Below are positions 12,741 through 23,520 of a stretch of DNA of 56,915 nucleotides, piece after piece. The translations under genes were made by a program, and so were the position numbers. This stretch comes from Symbiodinium natans (Eukaryota > Sar > Dinophyceae > Suessiales > Symbiodiniaceae): assembly GCA_905221605.1 (NCBI GenBank), contig CAJNDS010000525.1, positions 62,501 through 119,415 of the forward strand. The letters run 5' to 3'. The notes beneath the pieces are model-generated. The model was given only the letters and a program-made list of their open reading frames with translations, was not told where the DNA came from and did not search any database. Each line of letters begins with the position of its first letter. Within the stretch, counting starts at the first letter, position 1.

Positions 12741-12815
12741 TCTTCTTCTTCTTCTTCTTCTTCTTCTTCTTCTTCTTCTTCTTCTTCTTCTTCTTCTTCT
12801 TCTTCTTCTTCTTCT
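12741..12815. repeat. (CTT)25 trinucleotide tract
   Basis: About 25 uninterrupted TCT/CTT triplets. The poly-Leu frame on the plus strand and the poly-Arg frame on the minus strand over it are products of the repeat. Confidence 0.95.
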
Positions 12816-14189
12816 GCTGGGCTTACGAAGCTCGGGAAGGACCCCTTGCGCGCGAGCTGCGAGCGCGCCCGAAGTGCGGTTCTGTTGTGAAACCTTCCCC
12901 CCCAAGAAGGAGTGAACCCGAGTCGCCTCCAGGTACCCGTCCTTAACAGCCGATAGACTCCTGCACCCTCTCAAACCAATCTTTCTTTTCTTCTTTCGCG
13001 GCTCATTGTCTTATTTTTCTTACCTGAACCAACCCAATACTTGCCATCCAAATCCTCCAACAATCGCACACCCACACAAATGCCAGCTCCAAAGTGGTGC
13101 GAGCTCTGCTGCGGCACATGGCCGCATTGCTCGCCACCCAGCTGCAGAAGCCGGCTCGCTTTCTCACCGTGGTATTCACGTTGTTGCCTCGGGAGCATAT
13201 GAAAACTCCTGAAACTCCTGGGGTGAACCATGGTGAGCCCCAACCTCTGTTCCGGCACTCAGTGATACTTGAGCGCCCGACGACACCGAGCTTCGTGAAT
13301 TTCTAGCACTCTGTGGACCTGTGGGCTGATGGTCACCCCATGTCACACCTGGCCAACTCAACGACGCCTCCTTGCCTCCTTGTTGAAAACCCACAGCGGA
13401 ATCCGCCTAGGTGCTCTTCGGCATGTACCAAGGCAGGAGTTTAAAAGTTAGTGGGGCCAAGGATGCTGGCGTGTGCATCGTCGCGGGGACATCTTCCATG
13501 TGGTCAAACGAAATGCAGAGTGGCATTCGCCCCACCTTAGCAGCGTTCTCGAGTCAGAACCCAAAACCTGTTGCAGTCACACAGGTGGCACAAATCCACT
13601 GGGACCACGGCAGGCGGTCGTACATTCTCACCTGACATCATGGAATCTGATGCAGGCTCAGCACAATTGGAACCCCAAAGCAAGCGAAAGGCAGAACCAG
13701 ACCAACTGGCCACCTGTGAAGAATACCAGCTTGGCCGTGGAACCATAATGCAGGTATTGCAAATGTGATCGCCCAAACCTCAGCCACCGTCTGACTAAGC
13801 AGTTCTTGCACAAGGCATGGCTGATGTCCTGCGATGCTGGACGACATGCTCCCTGCCACCCACCACATCCCACCATGCCACCGTCAGCAAGGCTGCTGTG
13901 TGCAGACTCTTGCGTGTGTTCTTTACGCTTGTTGCCTGTTGACCATACTGTACAACATGCACGACTGACACTTCGAACCCCTGAGTTCCAAAGCCGTCCT
14001 CGTGACAAAAGACTACTGGCATGAGAAGGTTTTATCGAGGTCTCAGTCCGAGCCTTCAGCATACACAAGGCTCCGCAAGCTCTTCCAACTTGCAAAGAAA
14101 CTCCAAGTCCCGACTTCCAGTCACCACAAGTATTTGCAAGCATGGTTCAAGCACCAATGTCTGAAGGCTTTTTATGTTTGCAACTCACG
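12816..14189. other. Spacer without recognised gene
   Basis: Frames of 60-160 codons overlap one another on both strands. None has a domain or splice context that can be defended. Nothing further is seen. Confidence 0.35.
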
Positions 14190-14480
14190 AAGATTCACGT
14201 AGAGCGTAGGCGCCGCGCAGGCTACACATGACAACGTCCGGACACTCCTCAAGTCTCTGACATCGAGACCAGCTTTTAAGCTCGAGTTGCAGCTCTGGCC
14301 GCACAAAGCCCGAGTCTGGGACGTGGGGCTCCACAAGCTCGATGCCCTCCAGGTTTCTCTTAAACCAGTCCTGACGCGCAGTCTCTCATGCAGAGTAGGT
14401 CGCTGAATGTTGTGATTCCAGCTCTCGCTCCGCATCGGCCTTGGAGAACCACCGATCCGTGTTGTCCTCGAGGAATATGC
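14190..14480 (-). CDS. Unidentified gene, two exons
   Basis: On the minus strand an exon near 14195-14365 starts after a GCGTCAG| acceptor. It reads DWFKRNLEGIELVEPHVPDS.. and continues ..LKSWSRCQRLEECPDVVMC... An upstream piece near 14395-14470 reads IFLEDNTDRWFSKADAERELE and ends at an in-frame stop, so an intron must lie between the two (about 14366-14395). The composition is convincingly protein-like, with tryptophan, charged helices and no low complexity, but I recognise no family. Further exons probably lie on both sides. Confidence 0.42.
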
Positions 14481-15157
14481 AACCACTAGCAAATGAGCAC
14501 ATTGCAATCGTTGCAATCAGGCTTCCTCACGGGCACGACTGCCAGAACAGGCAGATAGTGGGCTGATATAGCATGTCTCGCTGCTAGCCCCCGTAAATCC
14601 CAAGATTGGCGAGGAGGTTGAAATGTAATGATGGCAGCAGGAGGAGCTGAGAGCAATGATCTATTCATCGATGCTCCCAAGAATAACCATGCCTCAAAAG
14701 AGCCACACTGCAGTCTCCGCAGTCTCCGCAGTCCTCAAAACCGGGCCAGAAGTCCAGGAAGGCAAGGCGCCTGAGAGGTACGAGTAACCAAGTACTGAGC
14801 TTGGGTCTTCAGGGTAGATGAGGCGAGGGCTGACTGCTGCTTAGGCCCCTCTCAAGCCCTCCACCCGCGACAGCTGATAACAACTCCTACTGATACGAAC
14901 CCTGATTGATGAACCCGGCATACACCGATACAGAACAAACCCCCCCCCCCGAGACAGTGGCCCGCTGGTGCGAAAGCTCTTCCCGGGCCTGTTCGGAGCG
15001 TGAGTTCGGAGGTCGGGAATGCTCGTCTTTTCGGGTGTGGCGATGACATGTGGGGGCTTTCGATATTAAGGGTAGGGGTCCTTATTATTATAAGGGAATC
15101 CTACTATTAGGGGTTATTTTAGAGGTCCCCTATTTCCGTAAACCCCATATGTCTAGG
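14481..15157. other. Spacer with a dispersed repeat copy
   Basis: No gene is supported. The segment 15076-15146 (GGTCCTTATTATTATAAGGG and onward) is a copy of a repeat found again at 28104-28170. Confidence 0.45.
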
Positions 15158-15660
15158 TTATGCTGATGTAAGGTGCGGGCGAAGGCCAGGGCCGACTGCT
15201 CTGGGAGCCTCCGCACTGGAGGACGGGCTCCTGGCACAGGAGTTGTAGGGGCTTAAGGGGCACACGAATTTTTGCAAGGGGTTTGGGGGCTTGAGGATTT
15301 CGGGCTCAGCCTTGATGCCAGGCGCAGGTGAGCCACACGTGGCCTCAAGTTGTCCAGACGTCTGCGACTTCAAGCTTTTTTCGGCTTTAGACCCAATCCG
15401 TGGCTTTTGGGCCTTGTGCGACGGCCAGGCCCTGCGGAAGCAGGCTTGTCCGCAATAGCGTGCCACCTGAGACAGCTCGAGAGCTTCAACTTGGTCGTAC
15501 CCATTCAATCTCTTCCCCAGGACCTTGTTAAACTGATAGACCCTTGTGCTCAGTGTCTGACACGTTTCATCCTTTGATCTACTTTGAGGGTCAGCCCGGC
15601 CTTGCATTCCGAGCATCGGAAGTGTGGGTCGGGCTTCCCACATGCCCCACACTTGGCCGC
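15158..15660 (-). CDS. MYND-type zinc-finger protein (partial gene model)
   Basis: Two exons join to a MYND zinc finger, a protein-protein interaction module common in SET-domain methyltransferases, co-repressors and many protist proteins. Exon 15601-15660 follows a GGCCCAG| acceptor and encodes AAKCGACGKPDPHFRCSECK. It ends at AAG|GC, a GC donor. After a 134-base intron, exon 2 starts at 15466 behind TCTCAG| and encodes VARYCGQACFRRAWPSHKA... Joined, this gives CxxC, CxxC, YCxxxC and WxxHK in MYND order and spacing. The last cysteine expected after HK is not in the direct read-through. A GC donor right after HK (exon end 15413) could splice to it; otherwise the frame runs to a stop at 15158 through proline-rich sequence. 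Upstream exons and partner domains were not identified. Confidence 0.75.
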
Positions 15661-17017
15661 CTGGGCCGTGCACCTCAACCAATTTTTTTGTATTCCTGGA
15701 CGGAGTCTTGTCCAGCTCCTCCCCCTCTGCTGAGCACTGAGATCCGGGCGGTACCTCCATGATGGTCATTTGAAGAACTTAGGTTGGTATCGTGTGCCGG
15801 AGGTGGCCGTGCTGCTAGCTTGCTAGGACTCGACCTGCTGGGACCTGTTAGGATGCTGTGAGGCGACCTCACGAACACTCCCAAAAAAGTGATCATGAAA
15901 CATCTGTCTTGAGTCTTGAGCACAGGGCACCCCACAAGCTGACCGCAAGCGAAGCGTGAGTGATGGACCTCGCACCAATTGGGCCGGGCCGTCAAGTAGA
16001 TTCGGGATGTGCATCGCCCGAAGACAGACTCCCCGCAAGCAACCGATACTTTTGCACAAAGAAGTCTCACAATTGTTGTCACATAAGCGTTGTCACTTAA
16101 GTTTTCACAGAGCGACAACGCGCCTTGCATCTCTCAAACCGCCGCTCAGAACAAAGCACAATTGCCGATGCCCCCCACCCCCCGCCCAAACCCCAAAGAG
16201 CCCCTTTTTTCGCTACGCTGGGCCACTCCGCGCTCTCAGTCCCAAGGAGTTGAGCTGCAATTTCGGCACCTTAGCCCGCCATGCAAGACCCCTGGCATGG
16301 CATCTGACTCCCGGCTAAACTGTTGCACACGTGTCTGCAAGGCAAGTGGATAAACTGTCACGTGTTTCAGCAGTTGTACTCTACAAGTGTCCCACAGGCC
16401 TGCTGCAAAGTGCTTCACTACTCTATTTGCGCTGCCATCTGGGCTTCGAAATTCCAAGGCCGAGGTACCAAGACCTCCACCGCGGTGGCCACCACCGCAG
16501 CCGGCTGGAAGACCCTGAAGGTGTAAGGGAGCCACAGGGGGGGCCTAAGTAGGGTTCCACATTGTTCTCGAAAGCCCCGTGGGGCTGAGAGTGACTTGGC
16601 TAAAAAGTAGGGTTCCACTGCTCTCTAGTGAATTGAGTAGGCTAGGGCGAAGAATCATTCAGCAGGAGTGTGAATAATATTATGAAACTTGCCTACTGCG
16701 TCAACCGCGTTTTGTGCCTATTTTCTTGGTTGTTACCGTTCGCTGAATGCACTCGTTCACTTGTATTTTCAGTCGCGCATCAACTTCTCTCAGTTTCACT
16801 CACTCTGCTACCGCCCCTGTTCAATTATGAGCGACCTTGTGAGGAGAAAGATCGAAGAGAGAAAGGGAGTCAGTCATTCAATATTAATATTGGGTTACAA
16901 GAAGTGAACGCGATGAACAGGATTGAATAGCGATAGCGAAAGATAGAACAAATTGCGGGCGCATTCCGCAAGACGTCATTGACTGTCGAACAAGATTGTG
17001 CAAATAAATAGCTGAAA
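15661..17017. other. Spacer without recognised gene
   Basis: A minus-strand open frame at 15675-16130 (..ARPNWCEVHHSRFACGQLV..) lies directly upstream of the MYND exons and may hold one of their upstream exons, but it shows no motif. Nothing else is supported between 16.1 and 17.0 kb. Confidence 0.35.
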
Positions 17018-17495
17018 CTACTGGCAAAAACGTCGAAGGAGGGTTTTGGTTTCAGTCTTGGGGGCTCCAAGGGTCACCCAGAGCTTTAGTGTTTGGGGCC
17101 CACATGGGGATCCTAGCAAAGCGACCCCAACAGCCTTTGGAATCGGAAGAGCGGGTAATCCAAGCTCTGTGAGTCTTTGGAAGCTTGGCACAGCAGCTGC
17201 ATATCCCTTCGCAACCCTCTTGAACACACTGCATGCTTCACAAAGCCCTCCTGGACCGGGCCTCTGCGGGCTCGCACAACTCCTCCAAGGTGCATCCTGC
17301 GCGTCAATCTCGGCACCCAGTGAAGTGAAGACAGAAGCAGCAAGAGATGACGCACTGGCAGTCGGAAGATTCAGCGTTCGGTACAGCACGATGCCGGGTC
17401 CCTGTGCGAGAAGTGTCGCTGCACGCGCAAACTCGGCATGAATGGCCCGCCAGACCTCGGCAGTGAAGGCAGGACGCTTGCCTTTTGGCTTCAGC
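17018..17495 (-). CDS. Unidentified protein exon with CxxC pair
   Basis: After a GATCTGTAG| acceptor near 17495 the minus strand stays open for about 155 codons. It begins RSLKPKGKRPAFTAEVW.., passes LLAQGPGIVLYRTLNLP and reaches GLCEACSVFKRVAKG, ending at a stop at 17018. The composition is protein-like. The segment around LCEAC faintly recalls the CxxC tail of tRNA thiolation enzymes (CTU1 family). The catalytic domain of that family is not visible nearby and the preceding cysteine pair is incomplete, so no function is assigned. The right end may be an intron rather than coding. Confidence 0.38.
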
Positions 17496-17499
17496 GATC

Positions 17500-18319
17500 T
17501 ACAGATCCCCCTTCGTTTTCGGCAGGGTCAGCACTCTAAGCCTGTCGTGATGTTGCAAAACCGCTTCGCTCGTGCAGTGGAATGGAACAACAAAGTCTTG
17601 ATAAAGCAGGTGCTCCGAAGTTGACGATGAACTCTCTCAGCACGGCGCCATGGTTGTAAATGGGTTCACATTCTTGCCCGTCAGGGGACACCTCACAGTC
17701 AGCTCGCCCGGCCCCAAGCCCCACACGCTGAGCAGCCCCAAATCCCGGAGTCCTAAAGTAACTTCCTCACAGCCACCCGGAATGCGGGCCTCATGACAAG
17801 AACTCCCAGGTCATTGATTTCCTGGTGGCGGCGTCTGGGGCTTAGGAGTTTTTTTGTGCTGTTGAATCCAGGCAGCCTGCCTCAGGATCCCCTAAGTCCC
17901 TAAGCTTCTGAGCCACTTATGTTTCGGACCCCTCCCCCTCCCCCCAATCCATGACATGTCACACTCACCTTGGGAACATGGATGACTGGGCGGTTCGGGG
18001 TTCAGAAGTCAGGATGAAAGGGCAGGGCAATGAGCCCTGCCTAAGCAACCCAAGCCCTTCCTGGGAGGCATCGTACACGTAGACGGTTTGGCCGTTCCCG
18101 TCGTCACCCCCGCGGAACTCCTGGAATGAAGGCACTGCTCCCATGGGCTGCAACAACAGTGCAAAAGTCTGGCGGGCGCTGACGTGCGTTGACATCGTGA
18201 CATCTGTGTGTGGTGGCAGAACCCCCCGGTTTTCGAGCGCTTACATATCGAAAAGCTTCAGGCTCTGCTGGATCTCTACTGGCTCTGGGCAGTCCATGAT
18301 GATGCAGCTGACATGTGTA
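17500..18319. other. Spacer with a possible short exon
   Basis: At 17967-18158 on the minus strand a frame beginning MGAVPSFQEFRGGDDGNG and continuing QTVYVYDASQEG.. follows a TTGTTGCAG| acceptor and ends at a stop. It lies just downstream of the deacetylase and could be an alternative 3' exon or a separate gene. Nothing else is seen. Confidence 0.3.
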
Positions 18320-19561
18320 CTACATGCAATGCATGTGCTTCGGGCCTTTTTGACACTTTGCCCAAACCTCTGCAGCCTGCAGATAGACATCAGCACTAGC
18401 ACGAACTGTCTCCTGGATGTCTTTGTGGTACCCGCCTCCCATGGTGATAAGCAACGGAGTCTGGGTCTCGCACGCCAGAGAGTAGACGAACGCATTGCGT
18501 GCCTGCAGGCCCTGCCGTGTTAGTGCGAAACGGCCGAAGCGGTCGCCCTTGAGGCCATCCACCCCGGCCTGGTAGATGATTAAGCTCCGGGCTCCTCCGA
18601 ACCAAGGCCAAGGGCCACGGGTGTCTTGTCTTTTTGTCATTGTATATTTTGTATATATGTGATCAAGCATATGGCTCTAACTCTATTCTTTGATCCCCGC
18701 TTTTGCATAAAGCCCTGCCTGCTCGATAGATAAGGTCGCGGAGAGGATCGAGAGCTTGGAGGAAGTGCTCGTCGTCGCAGCCATCAGGAAGATCCACCTC
18801 CAGGTCCGAGGCACATCGTGTCGAGAAGGGATACCCCTTTTTCTGGTGCACGGACACAGTGTACACGGAGCTGTCACCGTGGAAAATACCTGCAGTGCCA
18901 TTGCCCTGATGCACGTCAAGGTCTATGATAAGGATCGAAGAGACTTGAAACTCGCGCTGGGCAAGGCGGGCGGCCACAGCAATATCGTTGAAGACGCAGA
19001 ACCCCTCGCCAGAGTCAGCAAAGGCATGATGCGTGCCCCCGGAGACAGCACCACTCCAGATGCCATTGGTGAGGCAGTGGCGTGTAGCAGCCACAGTGGC
19101 ACCAAGGCTTGCCAAGGTTCGGAGAACATACGCCTCCATTGGGGCTTCCCTGAAACCCACGCGCCGGCGCATCTGGTCCGTGGCCTCTCCTCCGAAAATG
19201 CTCTGGACGTAGGCCTGGTCATGGGCCAAGCAGGCCTCGTCAAATGTGGCTAGGGGGCCAGGTACTACCCGAATGCCAGCATCTTCCAGCATGCACCTCG
19301 TTAGGCGGTACTTGTCGATGGGAAATCCTGGGCACCGTTTTCTCAGGGCAGCTCTAAGCGCCCTTTACCACCAGTACAAAGCAGGATATACACATATCGC
19401 GCATGCGCTTGCGCAAACACAAACAAACACGGACACCCTCACCTGCGGCGATGCCATGCCACCCAGCGTCGGTGTGTGGTAGGCAGCTTCATGTCGGCCC
19501 AATCGCTAGAGAAGAAGCACAGCCCTTCGGCTGCGGGGGCCGGTGACTTGGCCTCGAACAC
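18320..19561 (-). CDS. Zinc-dependent histone deacetylase family protein
   Basis: Three exons in consistent phase (19561-19471, 19327-18719, 18594-18320) give about 324 codons ending in TAG, the usual length of a single-domain deacetylase. The enzyme removes acetyl groups from lysine by Zn-water hydrolysis. Catalytic features are all present: the double histidine in GGTHHAFADSGEGFCVFND, zinc ligands in DLDVHQGNG, the third ligand in QAGVDGLKGDRFGR and the catalytic tyrosine in MGGGYHKD. LPTTHRFPIDKYRL, created by the first splice, matches the N-terminal substrate-loop region of the bacterial-like/class IV group. Intron 1 (19328-19470) appears to be GA-AG (CACC|GACG..CCCAG|GATT). Intron 2 (18595-18718) is GC-AG. 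An upstream 5' exon with the start codon is probably missing, because exon 1 begins at a TTTTTCAG| acceptor. Exact class within the family is inference. Confidence 0.93.
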
Positions 19562-19669
19562 CTGAAAAACACGGGGAGGTCATCTGATGGGTGGCTTTTG
19601 TGTAAGAGTCTTTTGGACGTAGAGGGCGCCAAATTCTGGGGATTTCAGGGCTTTGACCCCTCAACCCAC

Positions 19670-20103
19670 CTGCGAGGGAAGCCCAAGCGGGTTGCCAGAA
19701 ATAGTTCGCCAAAGCCCGGATCGAAGCGGAGGCTGGCACCATGCTCGCCGTGCATGTTGCTGCATTCTTTCGATTGGAGGGGAGTGGGTTGGAGGTTTCG
19801 GCTTACGGCTTTGAGGGGGGACTTTTGCACTGTGCTTTATCGTGAGTCTTGCAGACGTGTATCGCAATATCAGCACTCACATGATCGATGGGATTGAGAG
19901 TTCCCCTGGCTGCGATTTGCAAAGGAAACCTCTCATCCTCTGTGTTGTATGAATCCCAACCCAAAACCCACACCCCAACACCCTCCTACTCAACCCTCTC
20001 AACACCTGCGCGCAGCAGGTCCTCTTTGCCCCAGAGTTGGAAGAAACCAAGAAGCAGCTCACCGATGCTCTCCTGCCCCATCAATCGGGATTTGGTGTTG
20101 CGG
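19670..20103 (-). CDS. Possible PAP/25A-associated domain (TUTase-like) exons
   Basis: Exon 20103-20006 (acceptor ATTCCAG|, donor GCAG|GTGTTG) encodes ..SRLMGQESIGELLLGFFQLW.. The pattern S-[IL]-G-E-L-L-x-G-F-F is characteristic of the PAP/25A-associated domain of non-canonical poly(A) polymerases and terminal uridylyltransferases. The next exon, starting near 19766 and ending 19670 at CGCAG|GTGG, encodes HGEHGASLRFDPGFGELFLA followed by TRLGFP, which can be read as the FD..R.G segment of the same domain. The spacing between the two motifs is longer than usual. The nucleotidyltransferase core (GS..D.D) was not found upstream. The exon lies 109 bases before the first visible deacetylase exon but does not join it in phase, so a separate gene is likelier than a fusion. 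Confidence 0.4.
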
Positions 20104-21580
20104 CTGGAATTGAGGATAGTAGTTCATGGTCTCATAAGTTGGTCCAGGGCTTAGGGATTAGGGTTTAGGATTGCTCAGGCTTTGAAGGTTTGTTTTGTTT
20201 CTTTCGAGATTTTGCAACTTGGTAATGAAAACTTGGTTGGACTCTCTGGACAATCGTGGCAACTCTCCGACTCTTTTGGTTATGCTTGTGTGTACCCCCG
20301 AGCAGATGTGGATGACAACTTTGACACATGTCTCGGGCCAACGTAACCAAGCTCCGTTTGGTGCAGCTATCCATGATGGGACGCTGGCCCGCATTTTCCC
20401 TGCCAAGCTAGGCTGCCAGGTTAAGAGGCCATCACACACAGAGTCTTCGGACGCAATGGCCACAGGTCCGTGACATGTGAGATAACGTGCGAGGCCAAGC
20501 GCATTCGCAAAGGCACATCCGCAACGCGAAGTCACAGCTCGAGGAAGTACACGGCGTGTGCTTCTACCAGTTGTGTCACAAAACGATGATCAGCAGGTAA
20601 AGCAGGTGCAGGCAGTGGTCATCACGTGCCACCAAGTTCAGGGTATCGCTAGAATCAGACGGCCAGAAACACGATCTGTCGCAGACTGAAAAGGCGCATC
20701 GTGATGATATGCGAGCAGAGCAGAGTCGCTAAGTCACTAAGATGCCATCGGGCCAGCAAGTCTCATCGAGAAAAGTACAAGAGGCATATCGGTGTCATGA
20801 AAGGAAACAGAGCCACTTGACCTTGCCGCAAATCCTCATAAGACGCTGCCACTTGGGTTACTACACTGGCCACCGGACCCTATCCCGAAGAAACTGACAT
20901 AAAGACGACAAAGACGGCGGCGATGCGACGCGACGATGCTCCAAGGATCACTGTTGTCATCCAGGCTCTTCACCATCCCTTCTCCGTCCCCGCGGTCTTC
21001 GTGCTTTCACTATCCATTCCCCTAAAATGCTTCAGAAGCGTTGGTGGCGGGCCGATGGCCCCCTTAGTGGAAGGCTCCCTCATGGAATCACAAAAGCTAT
21101 CGCACCAAGATCGTCCAGAAGCTCGGCAACCCAACAACACAACGAAGCAGGGCTTCAGGGTCGCCTCGCCTGGTTCTTATGAAGCGGAGGGAGCTGGCCA
21201 TCCTGCGGCAAATCAGATGCCCAAAGCCAGCCATACCAGCCCCAGAAACGTGAAACCCATCTAAGTGAGCAAGGTTGAAATCATGCAATTAGCAGTGTTT
21301 CACAGCAAGGGCCCTGTGTGCTGAGGATTCCCAACAAAAATCAAAGGGCATCTCATCACCTCTCACCGAATCCCAGACCCCACCCCCCCCCCCCCCTCCC
21401 CTATCATCAAGCTTTCAGATTTCAGGAGAGCACCCTGTGGCCTGCTTGATCAACTTTGGATCTGTGAGTATTGGCCTCTGCAGATTCGCCATATTCACCG
21501 GGTTTTGGGCATCTCCGCAGGTCTCGGATGCAGGTCTTTGTGAAGATGTCGGGCATCACTAATCCCCTCCCCCCAATATA
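20104..21580. other. Spacer without recognised gene
   Basis: Open frames at 20158-20535 (minus) and 20195-20473 (plus) overlap and neither shows a motif. A C14 run lies near 21384. Nothing else is seen. Confidence 0.35.
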
Positions 21581-21665
21581 CTATAATATAACTTTCATGG
21601 GGGGGGGGGGGTATTTAATATTAGGGGGTAGGCGGGGGGGGGGGGTGTTTAATATTAGGGGGAAG
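21564..21665. repeat. G-rich tandem repeat with TATTTAATATTAGGGGG core
   Basis: Two copies of a unit consisting of a run of 11-13 G followed by T(A/G)TTTAATATTAGGGGG lie side by side at about 21599-21665. A C-rich partner with an AATATACTATAATATAA spacer lies just to the left. The G runs could form quadruplex structure. Confidence 0.6.
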
Positions 21666-21827
21666 GGATTAGAGCGTTGTAGGGCTTCGAAAAGCCTGGA
21701 GCAAACGCAACAAACGAGCCCCCAGCAAGGAGCGCAGCTGTCCGGAGACGTCGTCCTTGTAGATAGCGTGTCTGCTATCAGCATGTGTAGTCCCGACTGT
21801 ATAGAGGACAGACCGGTTAAGATATGT

Positions 21828-21925
21828 CAGGATGTGTCAACCAAACGGGGCTCCAGAAGTTTCGCGTGTTTCTGTTGGCGCGCGTACAGGATGTGTCAGC
21901 CAAACGGGGCTCCAGAAGTTTCGCG
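21828..21925. repeat. 39-bp direct repeat, two copies
   Basis: The segment 21828-21866 recurs at 21887-21925 with a single mismatch. Both begin CAGGATGTGTCA and end CCAGAAGTTTCGCG. The copies are offset by 59 bases. No gene overlaps convincingly. Confidence 0.8.
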
Positions 21926-22704
21926 AAAACATATCGACGGTTATGCAGGGAACATCCCGAGATTGTTGTTTTCGATTTTCCGTAGACATGATGACATGTG
22001 CGTTTCCTGCGACAACTTGTGGGACCTCTTGCACACATATTGAAGCATTGCGAGAATTCTCGAATGTTTGTGGGATGGCGTGAGATTTTGCGAAAGCTTT
22101 TACATGTTCAGGTTTAGCGCACGACGGCGAAGATTAGCATACATCTCTTTCATACCTTGCGAAAACTTTGGAATTGTTGCGAACATTTCTGACAGTTTAA
22201 ACTTTCGCTGTTCTGCGAACATGGATGGCTCACCTGCTGGAGGAGTTTTCGCATTTTGCGACAAGCGCGCAGGTGTCTTTGCAATGAGCAGGGCATCGGC
22301 TTGTTTGGCTGAGAAGGTATGATGTGATTATGCATAAGACGTCTGTGCCCTCAGGGCCTTCTGGTCCATTGCTCAGGTGCTCCACTCTAAGACTCTAAGA
22401 CTCGAAGAATCACAGCGCTCAAGTTGAGTCAACTCAGGCACGGAGCCATCTCCGGGGCCGATAACAAGTCGTTCACCGCTTTGGGTGTGGCCTTCCGACT
22501 CAAAGAGTCACAGAGTGCTGGGGAGTAGAGCTGAAGTGGAGCAGTCGGAGGGTGGAGAGAGAACGTCTCTGCCTCCATCTGCGGCTCCTCTCTGCCTTCG
22601 CATGTCGCTCAGAAGGCAAAAGCAGAGGGATTGATGCAGAGGGCACTAGGCAGGGGCCTGGCTGTTGGCCCATCCTGATAGCGCGAAGCACATGGGGGAG
22701 GGGG
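21926..22704. other. Spacer without recognised gene
   Basis: The sequence contains recurrent short words such as TTGCGA and TTTTGCG, but no supported exon. Confidence 0.35.
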
Positions 22705-22737
22705 TCTCAGAGAGAGTCAGGGAGAGTCAGAGAGAGT

Positions 22738-22788
<51 letters not shown>

Positions 22789-22790
22789 TC
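22705..22790. repeat. (GA)n tract
   Basis: Low-complexity GAGAGT and GAGAGA repeats form an almost uninterrupted purine run. Confidence 0.9.
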
Positions 22791-22799
22791 AGGGGCAGA

Positions 22800-23520
22800 C
22801 TTAAGTGTTTCGGCGTCGCAGCCATCTGATGCCACCAAGAAGCAAGTCCGGGCACAGCATGCAGGTCACGCGTGGCAGGACGGGTGGGTCTCGGAGCTGG
22901 AGAGAGTAAAAGAGCTGCCTCGGACCCGCCCGCCAAGTTAGGCCAAGTTGCGAAGGTGTCTGATGGCATCTGTACGAAAGTCAAAAGATGTCGAATGTCA
23001 AGAGTGCCGGGCAGGATGAGCGTGTAGGTGCTCAAAGTTCCCTCCGAGCGGTTGTTGATGCGGCGCCTCAGCATTCGAGGGGCTTGAGCTGCGGGCTTCA
23101 GCGAGACATAGCGAGACATAAGGGCAAAACTGCGAAGCCCAGTGCTTGATGAAACGTCCCAGGCCTTGCACGGGCCATGCTTGCAAGGCAACACCGCCTC
23201 CCACAAAACCCCAAGCCGCTGCGCGCTTCAGTGAATTCGAGGCTCTTGCGAGGCACTCGCGCATCAAAGCTCGACATCACACCCACAAACCTGGAATTCT
23301 CGAGCGCTGCGACCTCGGTTTCAGCTTCCTGCCATGCCTCACCAAAAAACCACCTAAGCTTGCCCACGAGCAGCTGACGTTGTTGATGGACACATCGCAC
23401 AGGTCGTCACCTGACCCAAGCCGACAGAACTTGCTTGCGAGCACCCTCGCGTAACCCTGCCTTCGGAGTTCCGGATCTTTGCTACCTTGCAGGTGGAGAC
23501 AGAGAATACGATTGCAGCGG
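22800..23520 (-). CDS. Unidentified multi-exon gene
   Basis: An exon near 23300-23385 follows a CGTCAG| acceptor and ends at a CCAG|GTTTGTGG donor. It encodes LLVGKLRWFFGEAWQEAETE and on to VAALENSR. Downstream, about 23215-23280 reads SSFDARVPRKSLEFTEA, and about 22925-23095 reads LRRRINNRSEGTLSTYTLIL followed by ..RHLLTFVQMPSDTF... These have normal protein composition and lie in order on the minus strand. I recognise no domain. The left end runs into the (GA)n tract, where the open frame is meaningless. Confidence 0.4.

Noticed and set aside
12149-12974. Arg-Glu, Ser-Leu, poly-Leu and poly-Arg frames
   Set aside because: They are products of the (CT)n and (CTT)n tracts.
17018-17495. CTU1-type tRNA thiolation protein
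   Set aside because: Only one CxxC segment is similar; the ATP-binding core is absent from the surrounding sequence, so the entry is left unidentified.
18756-19253. Plus-strand frame of 165 codons
   Set aside because: It is antisense to the histone deacetylase exon, whose motifs are unmistakable.
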